DNA of 64,000 nucleotides, from contig NW_020825345.1 of NCBI RefSeq assembly GCF_003286085.1, positions 186,001 through 250,000 of the forward strand, in the 5' to 3' direction. The notes beneath the pieces are model-generated. The model had not been told where the DNA came from. It made no database searches and saw nothing but the letters and a program-made list of their open reading frames with translations. This DNA is from Drosophila persimilis (Eukaryota; Arthropoda; Insecta; Diptera; Drosophilidae). How positions within the stretch are numbered: position 1 is the stretch's first letter; every line of letters begins with the position of its first letter. A program made the translations under genes and the position numbers. Below are positions 13,001-25,300 of this stretch, one piece after another.

Positions 13001-14280
13001 CATCTGTATGGACTAAGCTCTGTCTCTGGACAAAGGCCTGGCAGAGTCCTTTGAGTCGAACTTGGGGGCTTGGGTAGCCTTGATTTCCCTTTAAAGTTTC
13101 CCAGCCTCTCCTCTCTGCTTCCCTCCCCTCCCTTCCCCAATTAGAAGTATGTCAAAGTAAACATGTGCTCGCATAGAAAGCGCCTGCCAATGCCAATTCC
13201 ACTTCCACTTTCTACTGCCGGCTGCTGGGGGCTGGGGCCAATCAAGCAGCAATCCCTGAAACAAGCTCAATCCTCTTCCTCCTCAGTCGCATTCAGGCGA
13301 TTCATTAAGTGTTGAAAAGTTTTGCTTTTGGGCATTTCCCATTTCCCCATTTCCCATTTCCCCATTTCCCTTTTTCCTTGTACCCTATACTCTGTTTAGT
13401 TTTCCCTTTTGCTGGGCGCCAAACAATTTGCATACATCGAGGAGCAGCAGCAGCAGCAGCAGCACAAGTTTCCGCTCGCATGAAAAGCCAATGAAAGCCA
13501 AAGAGCGATGCTTGAATGGATCGCACATGGAGCTCAGCTCAACCTTGCAGCTCAACGACGGGACAATGCCACAGCACAACGGACAAAGGACAGAGGACGG
13601 CGGACAGCGGACGGCGGACGGAGGACGGCATGTGTGTGTGTGTCCATTGTGTGACTGACTGAAGAGACATTGCATTAAATTTATTTGAAAACGCCAAGCA
13701 AAGTCTCCGAAAACTAAAGTTTCAGAGAACACACTCCGGCCCACTCCACCACCCCTCACTCCCCCACTGCCGGCCTGATTTTCCCTTTAGCCAACAGCAA
13801 AAGTTGGACCAGAGCTTTGGCTTTTAGCTTCCAGCTCTATCCACAGCCGCATCTCGTGTTATTCCTCATGTTCTGTTGTTGCATGAATATTTGGATATTT
13901 TACGCTTCTCTCAGTTGCAGCTTTCTGTTTTTACTGTTGCATATTTGCTGCTGTTCCCGCTTGCCGCTTGCCGCTTGCCGCTCCCCGCCTCACCGCTCCA
14001 CCTCCCAGTGCGGATGATGCTGCTGCCGGACTCTGCCCGAAATTAACTTAGACAATTTTAATTAAATTTTTTGGACAGTTTGGTTTTGCAGCTACATAAT
14101 CAAGAAATTGTAGCCAGGCCAGAGCAGGCCAAAGCAGGCCAGAGATAGTTCTAAATTTTCCCACTGAGATATTAATTCTAGAGTCTGCACAAAGCGCAAA
14201 TATTTTGCAAAAGAAGTCCTCAATGGGATGATGGGAGGCCGGGAAAATGTCATATAAACAGAAATGATTTTCATATAGCA
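10001..14280. other. repeat-rich non-coding region
   Basis: No gene was recognised. Main contents are CACCG-type repeats (10570-10619), TCCTGG/TCCTCG repeats (11000-11046), a compound trinucleotide tract ATC/GTC/GAT (11444-11520), TCCTCG plus TTG/CTG repeats (11736-11792), CCCATTTC repeats (about 13330-13375) and a short CAG run near 13443-13465. Confidence 0.6.
11444..11520. repeat. compound ATC/GTC/GAT trinucleotide repeat
   Basis: Successive CAT, CGT and ATG/ATT triplet runs. It translates to His/Arg/Asp/Tyr repeats depending on frame, with no sign of a host exon. Confidence 0.85.
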
Positions 14281-15016
14281 CAATTACCTGCCAGCGAAAT
14301 GCGAGACAGTCACTGGATGGATGGCATGGTGACCCCGATTTGATGGAAGACATGGAAGATAGCTCCCACCACCAGCATTTACAATCTAATTAACTCACTC
14401 TCAACCGTCAGAGATCATTAGGAGCTGCATAATGCGTTGCTGGAATAAAAAAGAAAAGGAAAATTTCCACTCTTCCCATTCTCATTTCCATAATCAGCTC
14501 AACGAACGAGATAAAGAGGGAGAGAGAGAGAGCGAGAGAGAGCGAGAGAGATATAAAGATGGAGAGAGTGTGTGTCTCCTTGCGACATGTAATTCCATTA
14601 CTTGGTCTATGAGAGAAGCCAATGAGACAAAGGCGTAGACGGGGCGGGGCATGGGCATGGGCATGGGGATGAATGTGGGGTTGGGGTAAGCCGCAAGGCC
14701 TCTGCAATCCAGGGAGACAGAGAGAGAAAACGGAAATAAAATAAAAAATATGTTGCATAATTTTGAGCTTTGTTCCGACTTAGTACCTTTCCACACACAC
14801 ACACACACACAGACACACACGGACACACACACACGCCTGCAGGCAGATCCTGGAGATCCTTTTGCGTCAACTTAACAGCGTAGAAAATATCCAAGGCAAC
14901 AATAAGAACAATAGTTCCCCAGGGAGGTCCTGGCAAAAAGGCAAATGGAGCTCTCCCGCACACACACACACACAGACACAGATCCACGCATGCAAATCCT
15001 TTTTGCCCGACGGCAG

Positions 15017-15093
15017 ATGCTGCTCCTCCTCCTCCTCGTCCTGCTCCTGCTGCTGCTGCTGCTGCTGCTGCCGCTGCTGCTCCTGTTGCTGCC
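15017..15093. repeat. CTC/CTG trinucleotide repeat
   Basis: A CTC run followed by about eight near-perfect CTG units and then CTG/CCG/CTC mixtures. Confidence 0.9.
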
Positions 15094-16142
15094 TTCTTTT
15101 TTTTTATTTCCTTTCTTTTCGTATTTCAACATTTTTATTTTATTTTCACGACGCCTTTTGTAAGCGTCTTTTGGCCTCTGCTCGTGCCACGCCTTAGCGC
15201 CTGCCTTTTTCAATTTTTTATACCCCCCTCACACGCACACACGCACACCCACACACACACACACAAGCGAATGTGTACAAATGGATACAATTTTTACATA
15301 TTTTTCTTACCTTTAAAAAATAATTTTCTCGACATTCTTCCGTTGGCTTTATTTTCGTAGCCGCTAACTTGAAACGGAATTCAAATGTATATTTAAATGC
15401 GAGCGGGGTGAAAGATAGAGCGCGAGTGTGGGTGTGGGTGTGGGTGGCAGTGGGGCTGTGGGGGTGAACACATGAACACCCGGTCCTACGCAGGAAGGAG
15501 CAGGAGGAGCACCAGGAGCGCCAAAGGAGGAGCAAACTGCAAGGCAGACGACACGGGCGCACACAAAGAAAAGGCAAATGGCGGCAGGAAGAAGAGACAA
15601 TCACTAAAGCAACATCTCATTCGTGGCTCCCTCCCTGTATCCCTCTCCCTCTCCCTCTCCCCCTTTCCCTCGCTCTCTCGCTCTATCGCTATCTTGTTAC
15701 CTCCCTCCTGCCAGTTGGGGATATTCTTTTTCTCTATGCAAATCGCATCTGTGTGGTTCCTGCCACTGCCACTGCCACTGCCACCCCTCCCCGTGGCAGC
15801 ATTAGGCGTGCGTATGAATACATCTTCATGGATGTTTCGCATGTAAGAGCGAATGAAATAAAACCCAGATGTACGGACCAACAAAAATTGAGCAAGCCCG
15901 AAAGCTATAGGCGACATTCCGACTCTACGATACCTGCAGCTCGTGCCATTGATCCGCTGATCCATTGGAAAAGAGCATCACCGGACGCAGACCTGCCCAA
16001 GAATCGAATCTAGTGGCCCATCCAATCAGAGGTGGAGGCATCATCATTGATAAGTAATGTGCGGCATGAGGCTTTTCAAAACAATAGAGGAAAATATGTA
16101 AATTGCATACAAAATGGAAAGCGCCTTCGGAAGCAGCGTCTG

Positions 16143-16178
16143 CACTCGTACTCGCACTCGCACTCGCACTCGCACTCG
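16143..16178. repeat. (CACTCG)n hexanucleotide repeat
   Basis: About five or six CACTCG units. It encodes His-Ser repeats on + and Arg-Val repeats on -. Confidence 0.9.
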
Positions 16179-16543
16179 TGTGTGCAGTTCCTGTGTATAT
16201 TGTTTGCGGCGGACGGGGCGTATGTGTAATATGATTATCATAACGTCTCTCCAGTCTCCAGTCGTTTGCTGCATGGTTTCTTGAATTTATTGTACGACTA
16301 CGTATTTCCTCCGCCCAGCAGCCAGGAAACCCATTGCCACTAGACCGAGACCGAGACCGAAACCGAGACCAAAACCAGAAACCCCATTCCCAGACCCAGG
16401 CCCAAGCCCAGGCCCATTGCCGATGCCAGGCTTTTCTATGGTTTTTCCCGGATGTTTTCTTTCGTTCGTTCTTGAGTTGCTTTCTTTTTGTCTTCAGCTG
16501 CATTATTGATAAAATATTTGCAAGCATTTTCTCGTATTTTCTT

Positions 16544-16897
16544 TTAATATGTAATGGGGAAAGCGAGTGGGAGTGCGAGGGGGAGTGGCAAAGCCAAAGC
16601 GGGCTCCTGCGAAGCCCCAGGAATCCAGCAGCTGCATTCATTCTGTGGCGTTAAAAGCCTTTTCTTTCGTCGACTCCTACGGATAAGTACTGTATGCGAT
16701 GGAATCTTATAATTTATTTGCTTATTCATATGGGAATACGGCTCACGGCACACGGCACAGGGCACAGGGCACACGGCACACAGCACAGGGCACACGACTA
16801 TGCAACAAGTGAGCGCCAGAGCCTGCGATTAACAAGGAACTTAGGATAATACTTATTCAGTTTGCTTTTGGCTTACCTTCTGGACAGTCAATTTCAT
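16544..16897 (-). CDS. speculative two-exon ORF, secreted-peptide-like
   Basis: An ATG at 16897 opens seven codons to a good donor, CAGAAG|GTAAGC (exon end 16877). A 54-bp intron (16823-16876) ends in TTAATCGCAG. The second exon (16822-16544) then runs 92 codons to a TAA. The 99-aa product would begin with a basic-hydrophobic stretch like a signal peptide, then a Cys/Val/Pro-rich part made by a GTGCCCT-type repeat, then a basic cluster RRSRRKKR that could be a proprotein-convertase site, then an Ala/Leu/Pro-rich tail also made by short repeats. Splice sites and intron length look real; the composition is largely repeat-driven. It could instead be a non-coding alternative first exon of a minus-strand gene, or chance. 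I know no family for it. Confidence 0.18.
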
Positions 16898-16899
16898 TG

Positions 16900-18250
16900 T
16901 ACATTTAATCAATACCATCAATACGCGATGAAACCGATGAGCTACTGATTGCCAAAGCACAAATTGATGGGAAAACTCGTTGCTGTGTATCGTCTATCGT
17001 TTACAAATTTTTGCACCAATTCAAGCGGTTAAGATATATCAGATCAGCGCGGATTTTAAGTGCATTTTCGCATCGAAATTGTTTCGTTTGTTCGTTGTTG
17101 ATTGTTCGTTATTTTTGATTTTTGATTTTTGATTGCCGGCTGCCGGCTGCTGGCTGCTGGCTGCTGGCTGCTGCTGTTGTTGTGGCGAAATGGTAATTGA
17201 AGGAATGATACTCGTGGTACTCTGGCCGGGTCTACTCTGGCGCTAGCGCTGCCTTTGATGGTTGATTAGTTTTTTGCCAATATTCGATTTGGGCAATCGA
17301 TTGGCGCTTGTTTGCACGGCAAATTATCTAGCTCTGGCTTCTATCTATCTGATTCTATGCCAATACCGTCGCCTGCCACGCCTCACCCTCCCCCCCTACA
17401 CACACACACACACACACGCACACACATGGCCTCCGCCCTCTGTTTGTTTATTAATTCGAATTTTGGCCAAATATTCGCGAAGCGAAGCGATGCGCCGACG
17501 GCTATTTTGGCAAAGTGTTTGTATTGTTTTAGTTTTCAAGTATTTTCCCATTCACCCTGCCGCATGCCACATGCCCCGTGCCCCATGCCCCATGCCCAAT
17601 GCCAAGGAGTGCTAGAATTTATGGCTGCCTCACTGCCTGCGGCCGCCTCTATTCTATTACCGCGAAGCGATTTATACTGAGTGGGATTCGGGTTTGTTTG
17701 AGTGTAAATTTAATTTACAGTTTGCGTGTGGCATTATCCCTGCAAGTGTGAATCTCCCACAAAACAGGGCGCATTGCGTATACGCAAAACGAGCTGGCAG
17801 CCGGCAGCCGGGAAATGAGCTCTCAACTAAACGGAAAGTGACTTTTGGCAGGAAAGTGGAGGCGGAAGAGTCGGTTCGGGGTATCACACATTTGAAGGGG
17901 ATAAAGGCAGAGGCCTAACGTATCTCTAGTTTTCTGTGCAGCGGCATGTCGCTTGACACTACTCTCGGCTCTAGGGAACAGCTGTGAGTAGGGTCAGCAG
18001 CCGGGGAATTGACTTCTTTTTGGCCACATGTTTGTCCAACTTGTTACACACACACATACACACACACTCGAAGGGTTTTTTGGCGCCAAAACTGGATAAT
18101 TTGCGTTTTATTTACCCGCTTTTGAACACTGTGGCTGGAGGTCGAGTTGAGTTTAGTTTTTGCACGGGTTTGCTCGTCAATCGGCGAGCCGAGCTGGCTG
18201 GAACTGTTCACCAAACTGCAGTTAAGACACCAAACAAAAAAATTCATGCA
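16900..18250. other. non-coding region, possible minus-strand promoter near 17040
   Basis: GCTGCTGGCTG repeats lie near 17138-17180 and a CA tract at 17399-17427. On the minus strand a GATATATC (about 17033-17040) lies some 140 bp before the 16897 ATG and could act as a TATA-like element, but no clear initiator follows it. Otherwise nothing was recognised. Confidence 0.4.
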
Positions 18251-18452
18251 AAATTGCATTCACACGATCCGACAACGACGACGTGAACGATGATTATGCC
18301 GATGATTCCGATGAGCAGGAGTAACAACAGCAGCGGCAGCAGCAGGAGCATCGACAGCAACAGCAGCTCATTGTTGCGCTTGCCACATTGAATGCGTTGC
18401 GTTTTATGGCGGCGTTAGCCAGATGCGACGATGCGACTACCGGCCGCATTTG

Positions 18453-18493
<41 letters not shown>

Positions 18494-19140
18494 CTAGTGC
18501 ACTCTCCAACAATCGCACACACACACACACGCCCACACACACACACCTACAGAGAGAATCGTCGGGAGATGAGCAACAGTCGGCACTGGCAGCGACTGAA
18601 CGAGCGACCTTAACTTCCGTATTGCTCTCGTCGTGTCTTCGTTGTCGTCGTTGTCGTTCTCGTTGTCGGTGCCGTCGTTGTCGTTGTCGGTGTCGGTGTC
18701 GGTGTCACTGCCTCTCCACTTGGCTCCAAATTCGGCCAGCAGCTGTGTTTTCAACAATAAAAGTTATGCAAAAGCCGAAATAGCGGCGCAGCACCTAAAA
18801 GTATGCAGCACGAATGTAACAGCCGCAGCGGCAGCATCGGCACTCACTTCGCTGCCAACAGCGACGGCGACAGCGACAGCGACGTCAACGGCGACGGCGA
18901 CTGCAGCTCGGGCTTCAGCGTCTGCGTCGCAGCAGCCATTAATGAGCATCAGCACTAGAGGCGGCAGCGGCAGCGGCAGCGGCAAAGCAACAGCAATTGA
19001 AGTAAATCTCTCAAATTGTTGCATACTTGAGGGAGAGCTTCCTCGCCGGAGAGCTTTCACTGTTAGGTGCCCTTCCCCTACATCAAAATCAACAACAACA
19101 TCGCCTGCGAGGGGACCAATGGCCATCGTTGGAGCCACTG
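18251..19140. other. repeat-dominated block
   Basis: CAG-type repeats (18310-18375), a long CA tract (18455-18545), GTCGTT/GTCGGT repeats (18636-18712) and GCGACA/GCGACG repeats (18850-18905). A 171-codon + frame and a 124-codon - frame overlap here. Both are Ala/Thr/Ser/Val-rich products of the repeats and I do not call either as a gene. The block could be a 5' UTR or enhancer, since fly neural genes often have such repeats, but nothing in the sequence decides it. Confidence 0.45.
18455..18545. repeat. (CA)n microsatellite, interrupted
   Basis: Two or three CA runs separated by a short unique spacer, about 90 bp in total. Confidence 0.95.
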
Positions 19141-19425
19141 TTCAGTAACAGAGCAGAGGGACAAAGCTTTAAGCTGTTGGTGAAACCCGAAAGCTTTCTA
19201 GGGGCGGACCTAACAGAATGTTGTTTTAACAGAGAAATGTACGCCGACGGTGCAAGATTCCCTTGAGAATTAATAGGGGCTTTTGAAGCTTAGCATTTTT
19301 GGAAAAGAGGACCATTAACATTTCGGCTCGAATCCCCTTAGCAGACCCAAAGCTTCCAACAACAGATGGGAGTCTTAACATAGCCCATAACAGGGGTTGT
19401 CGCGAAGGGGTAGTACTGTAAGCTA

Positions 19426-19466
19426 ACATTATCTAACCACCCCTCCCTGGAGCGAGTAGATAATGT
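19426..19466. repeat. perfect 10-bp inverted repeat (hairpin)
   Basis: ACATTATCTA at 19426-19435 and its exact complement TAGATAATGT at 19457-19466, with a 21-nt loop. It lies in a stretch (19140-19620) also rich in AAGCTT and TAACA words. Confidence 0.8.
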
Positions 19467-22300
19467 ATCTTAACGAAACTTTGGCAAAGTAACAACAGAT
19501 AAGGGAGGGGTAGTAGGAGAGCGAGAGAGAGGGCGCAGAGAGAGAGAGCATCCGTTAGGGGTAGAAAACGGGCAGAACGGTTAGTTTCCCCAAACGGTAA
19601 AACGCTTTGCAACGTTGCAAATCAAATGAACGCTGTGCGGGCAGAGGAATTTCAGGCAATTGTCGGGGATTATTTGTCAAGTGAATAATAAATCGAGATT
19701 TAAAATTATCCCCCCACCCCCCCATAAAGAACTCGAGTTTCTGAATTCAAACTCAACTGCCAACTGCCAGCTGCTCTGGCCAGTAGCTGCTCAAGCCTGG
19801 CTTTCAGGCTTTTCCGTCTTAGCTTTTTCAACAACAGCCAGTGGCATGAGAGCTTTGGGAGGAGAGCCCCATCCGTAAGCCCCCAGTTGCAACTATCATA
19901 AAGTGCTCGTTTTATAGCTGGGACTTGCACCATAAACTGCACTGCAATGAAATTTTCATGGGGCCGGGCTGCCTTAGAGGAGGGATCTTCGATAGACAGG
20001 GGGGGACAGAGGGGGACTCGACTACAGTTTGGTTACCTGTTCATCAGTGGGTCAGATGCTTACTTTTCTGCATGCATAGCACTTTTCTTCGCCATCGTCA
20101 GCTCCTTAATTTCCCGGCACTCGCACTCGCTTGCCATTTTTATGATATTCATGACTCTATGCCGCAGACTCGACTCTCCTGCGTCGCCCCGCAGGTGGTG
20201 GCCGTGCGAGCATCTCACGTATAAATATTTTACGACGTCCTTCAGTCATTTACTTTTATTGCAATATTTGCTCACTCAACGTTTATGATGATCATTTTAA
20301 GCCATTTTTATGGGCAGAAGCTGCCGCTGCCGCCGCTGTTGCTGCTGTTGCATGAATCACAGTCGGCATCCGATGTGCCTGTGTCCATGTGAGGAGTGCC
20401 CCCAAATCCCTCGCCATGCGTGTGTCTGTCCGCCAACGTTGCTAAATATTTGTCTACCTTCCTGGGCCCCTTCCCGGCCTCCTTCTTGGCCCTGTTACGG
20501 CTCACGCCACTTGGCTACTTTGCTGCTTTTTATATAAATGGCAGCTCATTAAATTGCTGGCATCGTTTTCAGCTGCCAAGAGCGTAAATTGGCCAGGTGT
20601 GTGCGTGTGCTGGAGCCCCCCTTTCCACGCACTCATCTTTCACGGGCGAGTCCTGTGCGACTCCGTTCAAGGGCTTTCTGCTTGCCGCCTACTTAAACTA
20701 TTTCGGGGCAAAAATTCTAATTTGCAGACAACTTCTCACCTCGTTTAACCTGCTGACCACGTAACGAGCAATGGACAACTTTCGCACCAGCACGTGCCCG
20801 AGCTGTGCCCGTGTCCTGGCCGTGTCTGGCCGTGTCCCGCCGTAACTATGTCAACTGCAGTCGAAATGTAACCATCCCGGAGTCCAAAAGTCGGGGCTTA
20901 GAAACTGTGCTAAAGTTTGTTGTGGGGGTGGGGTAGGGGGGGGGAGGCTTTTGGGCCGGAACTCGACTTAACGCTCGATTGCTTTGCCCTAAGCACTTTC
21001 AACTCTTTGAAGCCCTCAATATTTCAGTGGGTCTCGAGTGCTGGCTCCACTCTCGTCTCTTTCTTGGAAGAATGCCTGGCAAAAAGTGCACTTCATTTGA
21101 TTTAAATTGATACGAAGTCAGTTTGAATTTCATTTGCAAAATGGAATGCCCAAAAAGGGGACAGAGCGGACAGGGCGGACAGGGCGGAGAGCAGCTCCAG
21201 TTATAAGTTATAATGGCCTGACCACAATTTCCCACTCGACAATGGCCAAAAGACATGCTCAAGTGCTCGCCTGGGCAGCAGTTGAAAGGAAAATTTTGTC
21301 ATCTCAATGGAGATTGAAAACTCACTTTGTGCAAGGGTCTCCCCCACTCTCGATGCCCCCCGCTTTCTATCTCCATGTATGTGTGTGTTTGTGGCATACT
21401 TGAGATTACCAAATTACAGTTGCACAACATTCAAGGCATACACTTAGGCGCACTTAGGGCCAGAAGTCGCTTTCGGGTTATCAATAACCAAACTATGGCG
21501 CTGGCGCTGGCGCTGGCGCTGGAGGGGAAACTTTTTCATGGCTGGCACTTTGGCTGCCATTCCCTGGCATTCCCTGGCATTCCCTGGCATTCCCTGCCGT
21601 TCTATGCAGACTCCCACGTCTTCTTTCGTAGCGCCTAAAAGGCGGCTGCACTTTTTGTCCATTACCCGCCTCGAGTGCATCAAACTGTCATTTTGTTTGC
21701 GGGACTCCGCCGTGGGGCCGATCGGCTGTGCTCCAATAAACTTTGCCGAATCGACAGAGCAAAAACGCTGGCGTAGGTAACACATGATTGGAGATTGCCT
21801 TTCGCAAGTTTTCGGGGGAAACTTTAACAAAAAGAAATCGCAGGTTTTGCTTCCAATTCAATTTGTCCGCCAACTTTCTGTCTCTCTCTGGGAGAATCCC
21901 TGCCAAACTGTCCACAATAATCCAAAATTGACTAACCAAATAGAAATCACACACAATAGCATGACAAAACGGAGGAGAACATGGATGAAGGGGGTGCGAG
22001 AGGCAGTGGGGGTGAGGGTTTGGTCCTTCGTTACAGCGCACTGCGAATGCAATGAAGCGTTCGCTTATCCCATGTTATTCAATTGGACATTTGCGAAAAA
22101 TTAAACACAGTCTGCAGCCAGCCAGTCCGCTCGGTCCACAAAACAAATGCAAAATCCACTCGGAAGCCCAACTTTGACCCACACCCGTACATTCGTAGAA
22201 TTAACAACAATTGCAATTGCAGGACAGGATATGTAGGATGTTGCTGTGGGGGTCCCCACCATCCCCCCCCGCACAAAACACAGTCCATTGCACACACATC
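19467..22300. other. non-coding region
   Basis: No gene was recognised. It holds a GCGCTG repeat (21497-21522), four 10-bp GGCATTCCCT units (21561-21600), and C/G runs near 19710, 20000 and 20930. Open frames are short and without codon bias. Confidence 0.55.
21561..21600. repeat. 10-bp tandem repeat, four copies
   Basis: Four units of GGCATTCCCT, the last one variant, read directly. Confidence 0.9.
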
Positions 22301-25300
22301 GACAATGACAAGTACATGGGCATAATAAAGTCTTGGAATTTATTTTTATGTGCATATAATAGAGGGCTGCACCCTCGGAGCCCTCGGAGCACTGGCAGGG
22401 CGGCAGAGCTCCCTCCCCCCCCACACACACACACACACACGCCCAATCATGCAGGCCAACGGACCCCCAGGAGACGCATTTCATCTGACAATGCGCAAAA
22501 TTTTACGAGGCCAGGAAAAACAGCCCTACAGGAACCAGGAACCAAAGACCAGGAACTGGGATCTGAGACCTGGCACCAGGCACCAGGCAATGACTTCACC
22601 TCGTGTCCAATCGAATCCGTTGTTCTGTCCAGAACGAAGAGTCCAGAGTCCGCAACGAATTTTCGAATTTTGCCAATATTTGCGTAGTCATTCGGAGATT
22701 ATCCTAATTGAGAATCTCGGCGTTAAGCTTGGAGGGGTTGCCGTTGCCGTTGCCCTCTGCCCTCTGCGAAGGGCTGGCGCTGGGGTTGATGCCCCCATGA
22801 CAGGGGCACTGCCCAAATGGATAGATAGATGTCTCTATGTCTGTCTCGGGGTCTCGGGATGGATCTGGATCAGGATCTATAGATGAGGCGGAAGCATGAA
22901 ATTGTCGCAATCAAAAGTGGAGTACACTGGTAGAAATTGGGGGGTAGAAGTGCCACTAAAAGGAGGGCACAAACTATCGCCTGTTTCCACTGTGTCCTCC
23001 ACCCCCTTTGAGGCAGACCAAATGAAGCTCAAACAAGGCCCAATCTTGACCACTTTCTCCCCCAATCTCCTGTCACAATTCATTACGAGCTCTCAATTCG
23101 AGGCAAAAGAAAACATAAATAAACTTTTTGTTTTAGATTTCGTGACAAATGTACAGAAATGGCATTTTCCATCAACTCGGAGACCCGAAGCCGAAAGCCA
23201 AACCATTCCTGCCCTGCTGCGTGCGGAATTATCACTGGAAAGAAAATATTTACACAGGCGAAAGGTCCCGTAGACCCACAGAGGCACGGGCGGACAAGTG
23301 TACGACCCACACCCACACAGGAAGCCGACTGTCGAAGCCAAAAAGGATTACTTATCGCATATTTTGACATAAGTTAAGTTCATCAGTGAAATACGAGAGT
23401 CAATTGTCCCGCTCCGAAGAGAGATGGGGCGCTTAAACCAATGTCCAGACTGCCACACTGCCAGACAGACAGACAGAGGGCCGACATCGTCTGTCTACTC
23501 GTTCGTGTGATGGGTCAATTGTGATAAGCCGAATGTCCGAATGGCCACCCCCGGATGGGGACGTGGACGGGGCTGGCTGCTTTGTTCTAGGCCCTGCCAC
23601 TTCTGGGCCCGCCTGCGTTTATTTGCATTCGGCTTTGTTTCTGTTTGCAGTGAAATCGAGGCAGGACGACTGTAAAATTGGCAAATATCTATCGAACAAT
23701 TGACAGTTTAGGGCGGAAAGCCCCGGCAAAAAGCCCCTCGCAATTGATGGACAGCCTGGATGGACATTCTGGACATATGCGAAGGGCCGGACCGAATCCC
23801 GGCGAATGCCAAGATTGGGCAAAATAAAAAAAAAGGATTTAATTCCCAGCTTATTCGTAGTCTTTATTTGTAGGTCTTCGCAACGAATGAAAGCGTTAAC
23901 CCCCACCCCCACCACCACCACCACCCCCACCCCTTCTCTAATTCCTTTGTCCGATGGCAAAATTTGGCATTTCAATCGCTGGGCAATGAATTTGCCGAGT
24001 GGAACATGCGTAAGGGGGAATAATTAGAAGTGCTCGCGAATAACCCTCGACAAACCCGCACAATCTGCTGCTACAAACAACAGGAAAAAAGGAGGCAAGC
24101 CCGATCTCTCCTCACAGGCTTGGGCCGTAGTCTTTTTAGGCCCACAATTTCCTTTACTTTCATTTGCAGAACTGGGCTTCTCAATGTATTGAAGGGCAAT
24201 TAAATATGGAAACTATTTCGATGCAACTCTTTAAGCCAGAGCAACACTCGCCAGCAGGCACTACGTACGTGTGTAGTTAGCTCTCAGCATCTTGCGTGCA
24301 TCTACGCCGATATCAGGAGGGGGGCTGGGGCGAAACTATGTAGCCACGGGCCATACACAAGTCAAAACAAAACAGAACCCAACACACAAAGGACTCCTCC
24401 GACCTCGGGACCTGCTGGGACTCCAGACCGAGACCCAGACCCAGACTACAACATCGACGGCGACCGGCACTGCCACTGCCACTGCCACTGCCACTGCCAC
24501 TGCCACTCTGTCTACTCATCCACAGCCGCGCCTGGTTGTAAAGATATAAAATCAGACAACTGCAACAACAGAACTACAAGAGGCCCCCGAAGGAGGAGGC
24601 AGTGCGGAGCAGGACAGGACAGGATAGCAAGACGGCAGGACAGGCGGTTGTTATGTCCTCGTCCTCGTCCTCTGTCTGTGTGTGTGTGTGTGTGTGTGTT
24701 GTCAGCTGCAGCGGCGATTTGTAGCGCCACAAGGATAATCACACTTTTAATCGTGATTTAAGTTTATGGCGCTGGGTGCTCGTTTAGTTTCCTGTTACTT
24801 GCTACAACAACGATGCATCTCCTTGCAGCGTCTGAGGATTTTTTTCAATTCCTTTCTCATGGCTTCATCAGCCGCAGCGTCTGCAGGAGGCTGGCGGGAG
24901 GCAGGAGCCAGGAGCCTGACTGCTTGTTAAGTTTCCCGCTTTCATTTTTATATTTTTAATGATTTTTATTGCATAACTGGCGGCGTCCTTCTCGACCTAC
25001 GCCCAATAAGGACCGGGCGGGCCGGGCACGACCACGACCACGACCCCGGCCAGGCAATTGCACTTTGCCACATTTTATGGCCAGCCCCCCCAAGAAGGAA
25101 GCCAACAATGGAGCAAAGAAAAGCCAGAGTCGTGATTTGTTGTTACTGCCCGTTGGGCTTGGCAAGGCAGGGCCAGACAGGAGAAGCGCTCCAGGAAGAG
25201 CTTTAAGAATAGACTAGGATCGGATCAGTTCTACATTTCCCTCTGTTATCCCTGGTTCCGGCTGTAATCCCCGTGCGGGGACAGGTCCATCTCCCCACAA

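Larger units (their letters stand above)
14288..16543. other. non-coding region with CA, GA and CTG tracts
   Basis: It contains a GA tract (14514-14561), CA tracts (14793-14834 and near 14960 and 15235-15265), a CTC/CTG tract (15017-15093) and CACTCG repeats (16143-16178). A strong minus-strand donor, AAAG|GTAAGA, is at about 15312, but I could not define an exon in front of it. Confidence 0.55.

Noticed and set aside
18295-18545. CRISPR-like regular repeats
   Set aside because: Pure microsatellites with no unique spacers, in an animal genome.
18633-19148. 171-codon + frame and overlapping 124-codon - frame
   Set aside because: Both are made of GTCGTT, GCGACA and GCAGCG repeats. Composition is Ala/Thr/Ser/Val only, with no splice or start support.
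19324-19345. tRNA B-box-like word GGCTCGAATCCC
   Set aside because: Flanks do not form a T-arm stem and no A box or acceptor stem is present.
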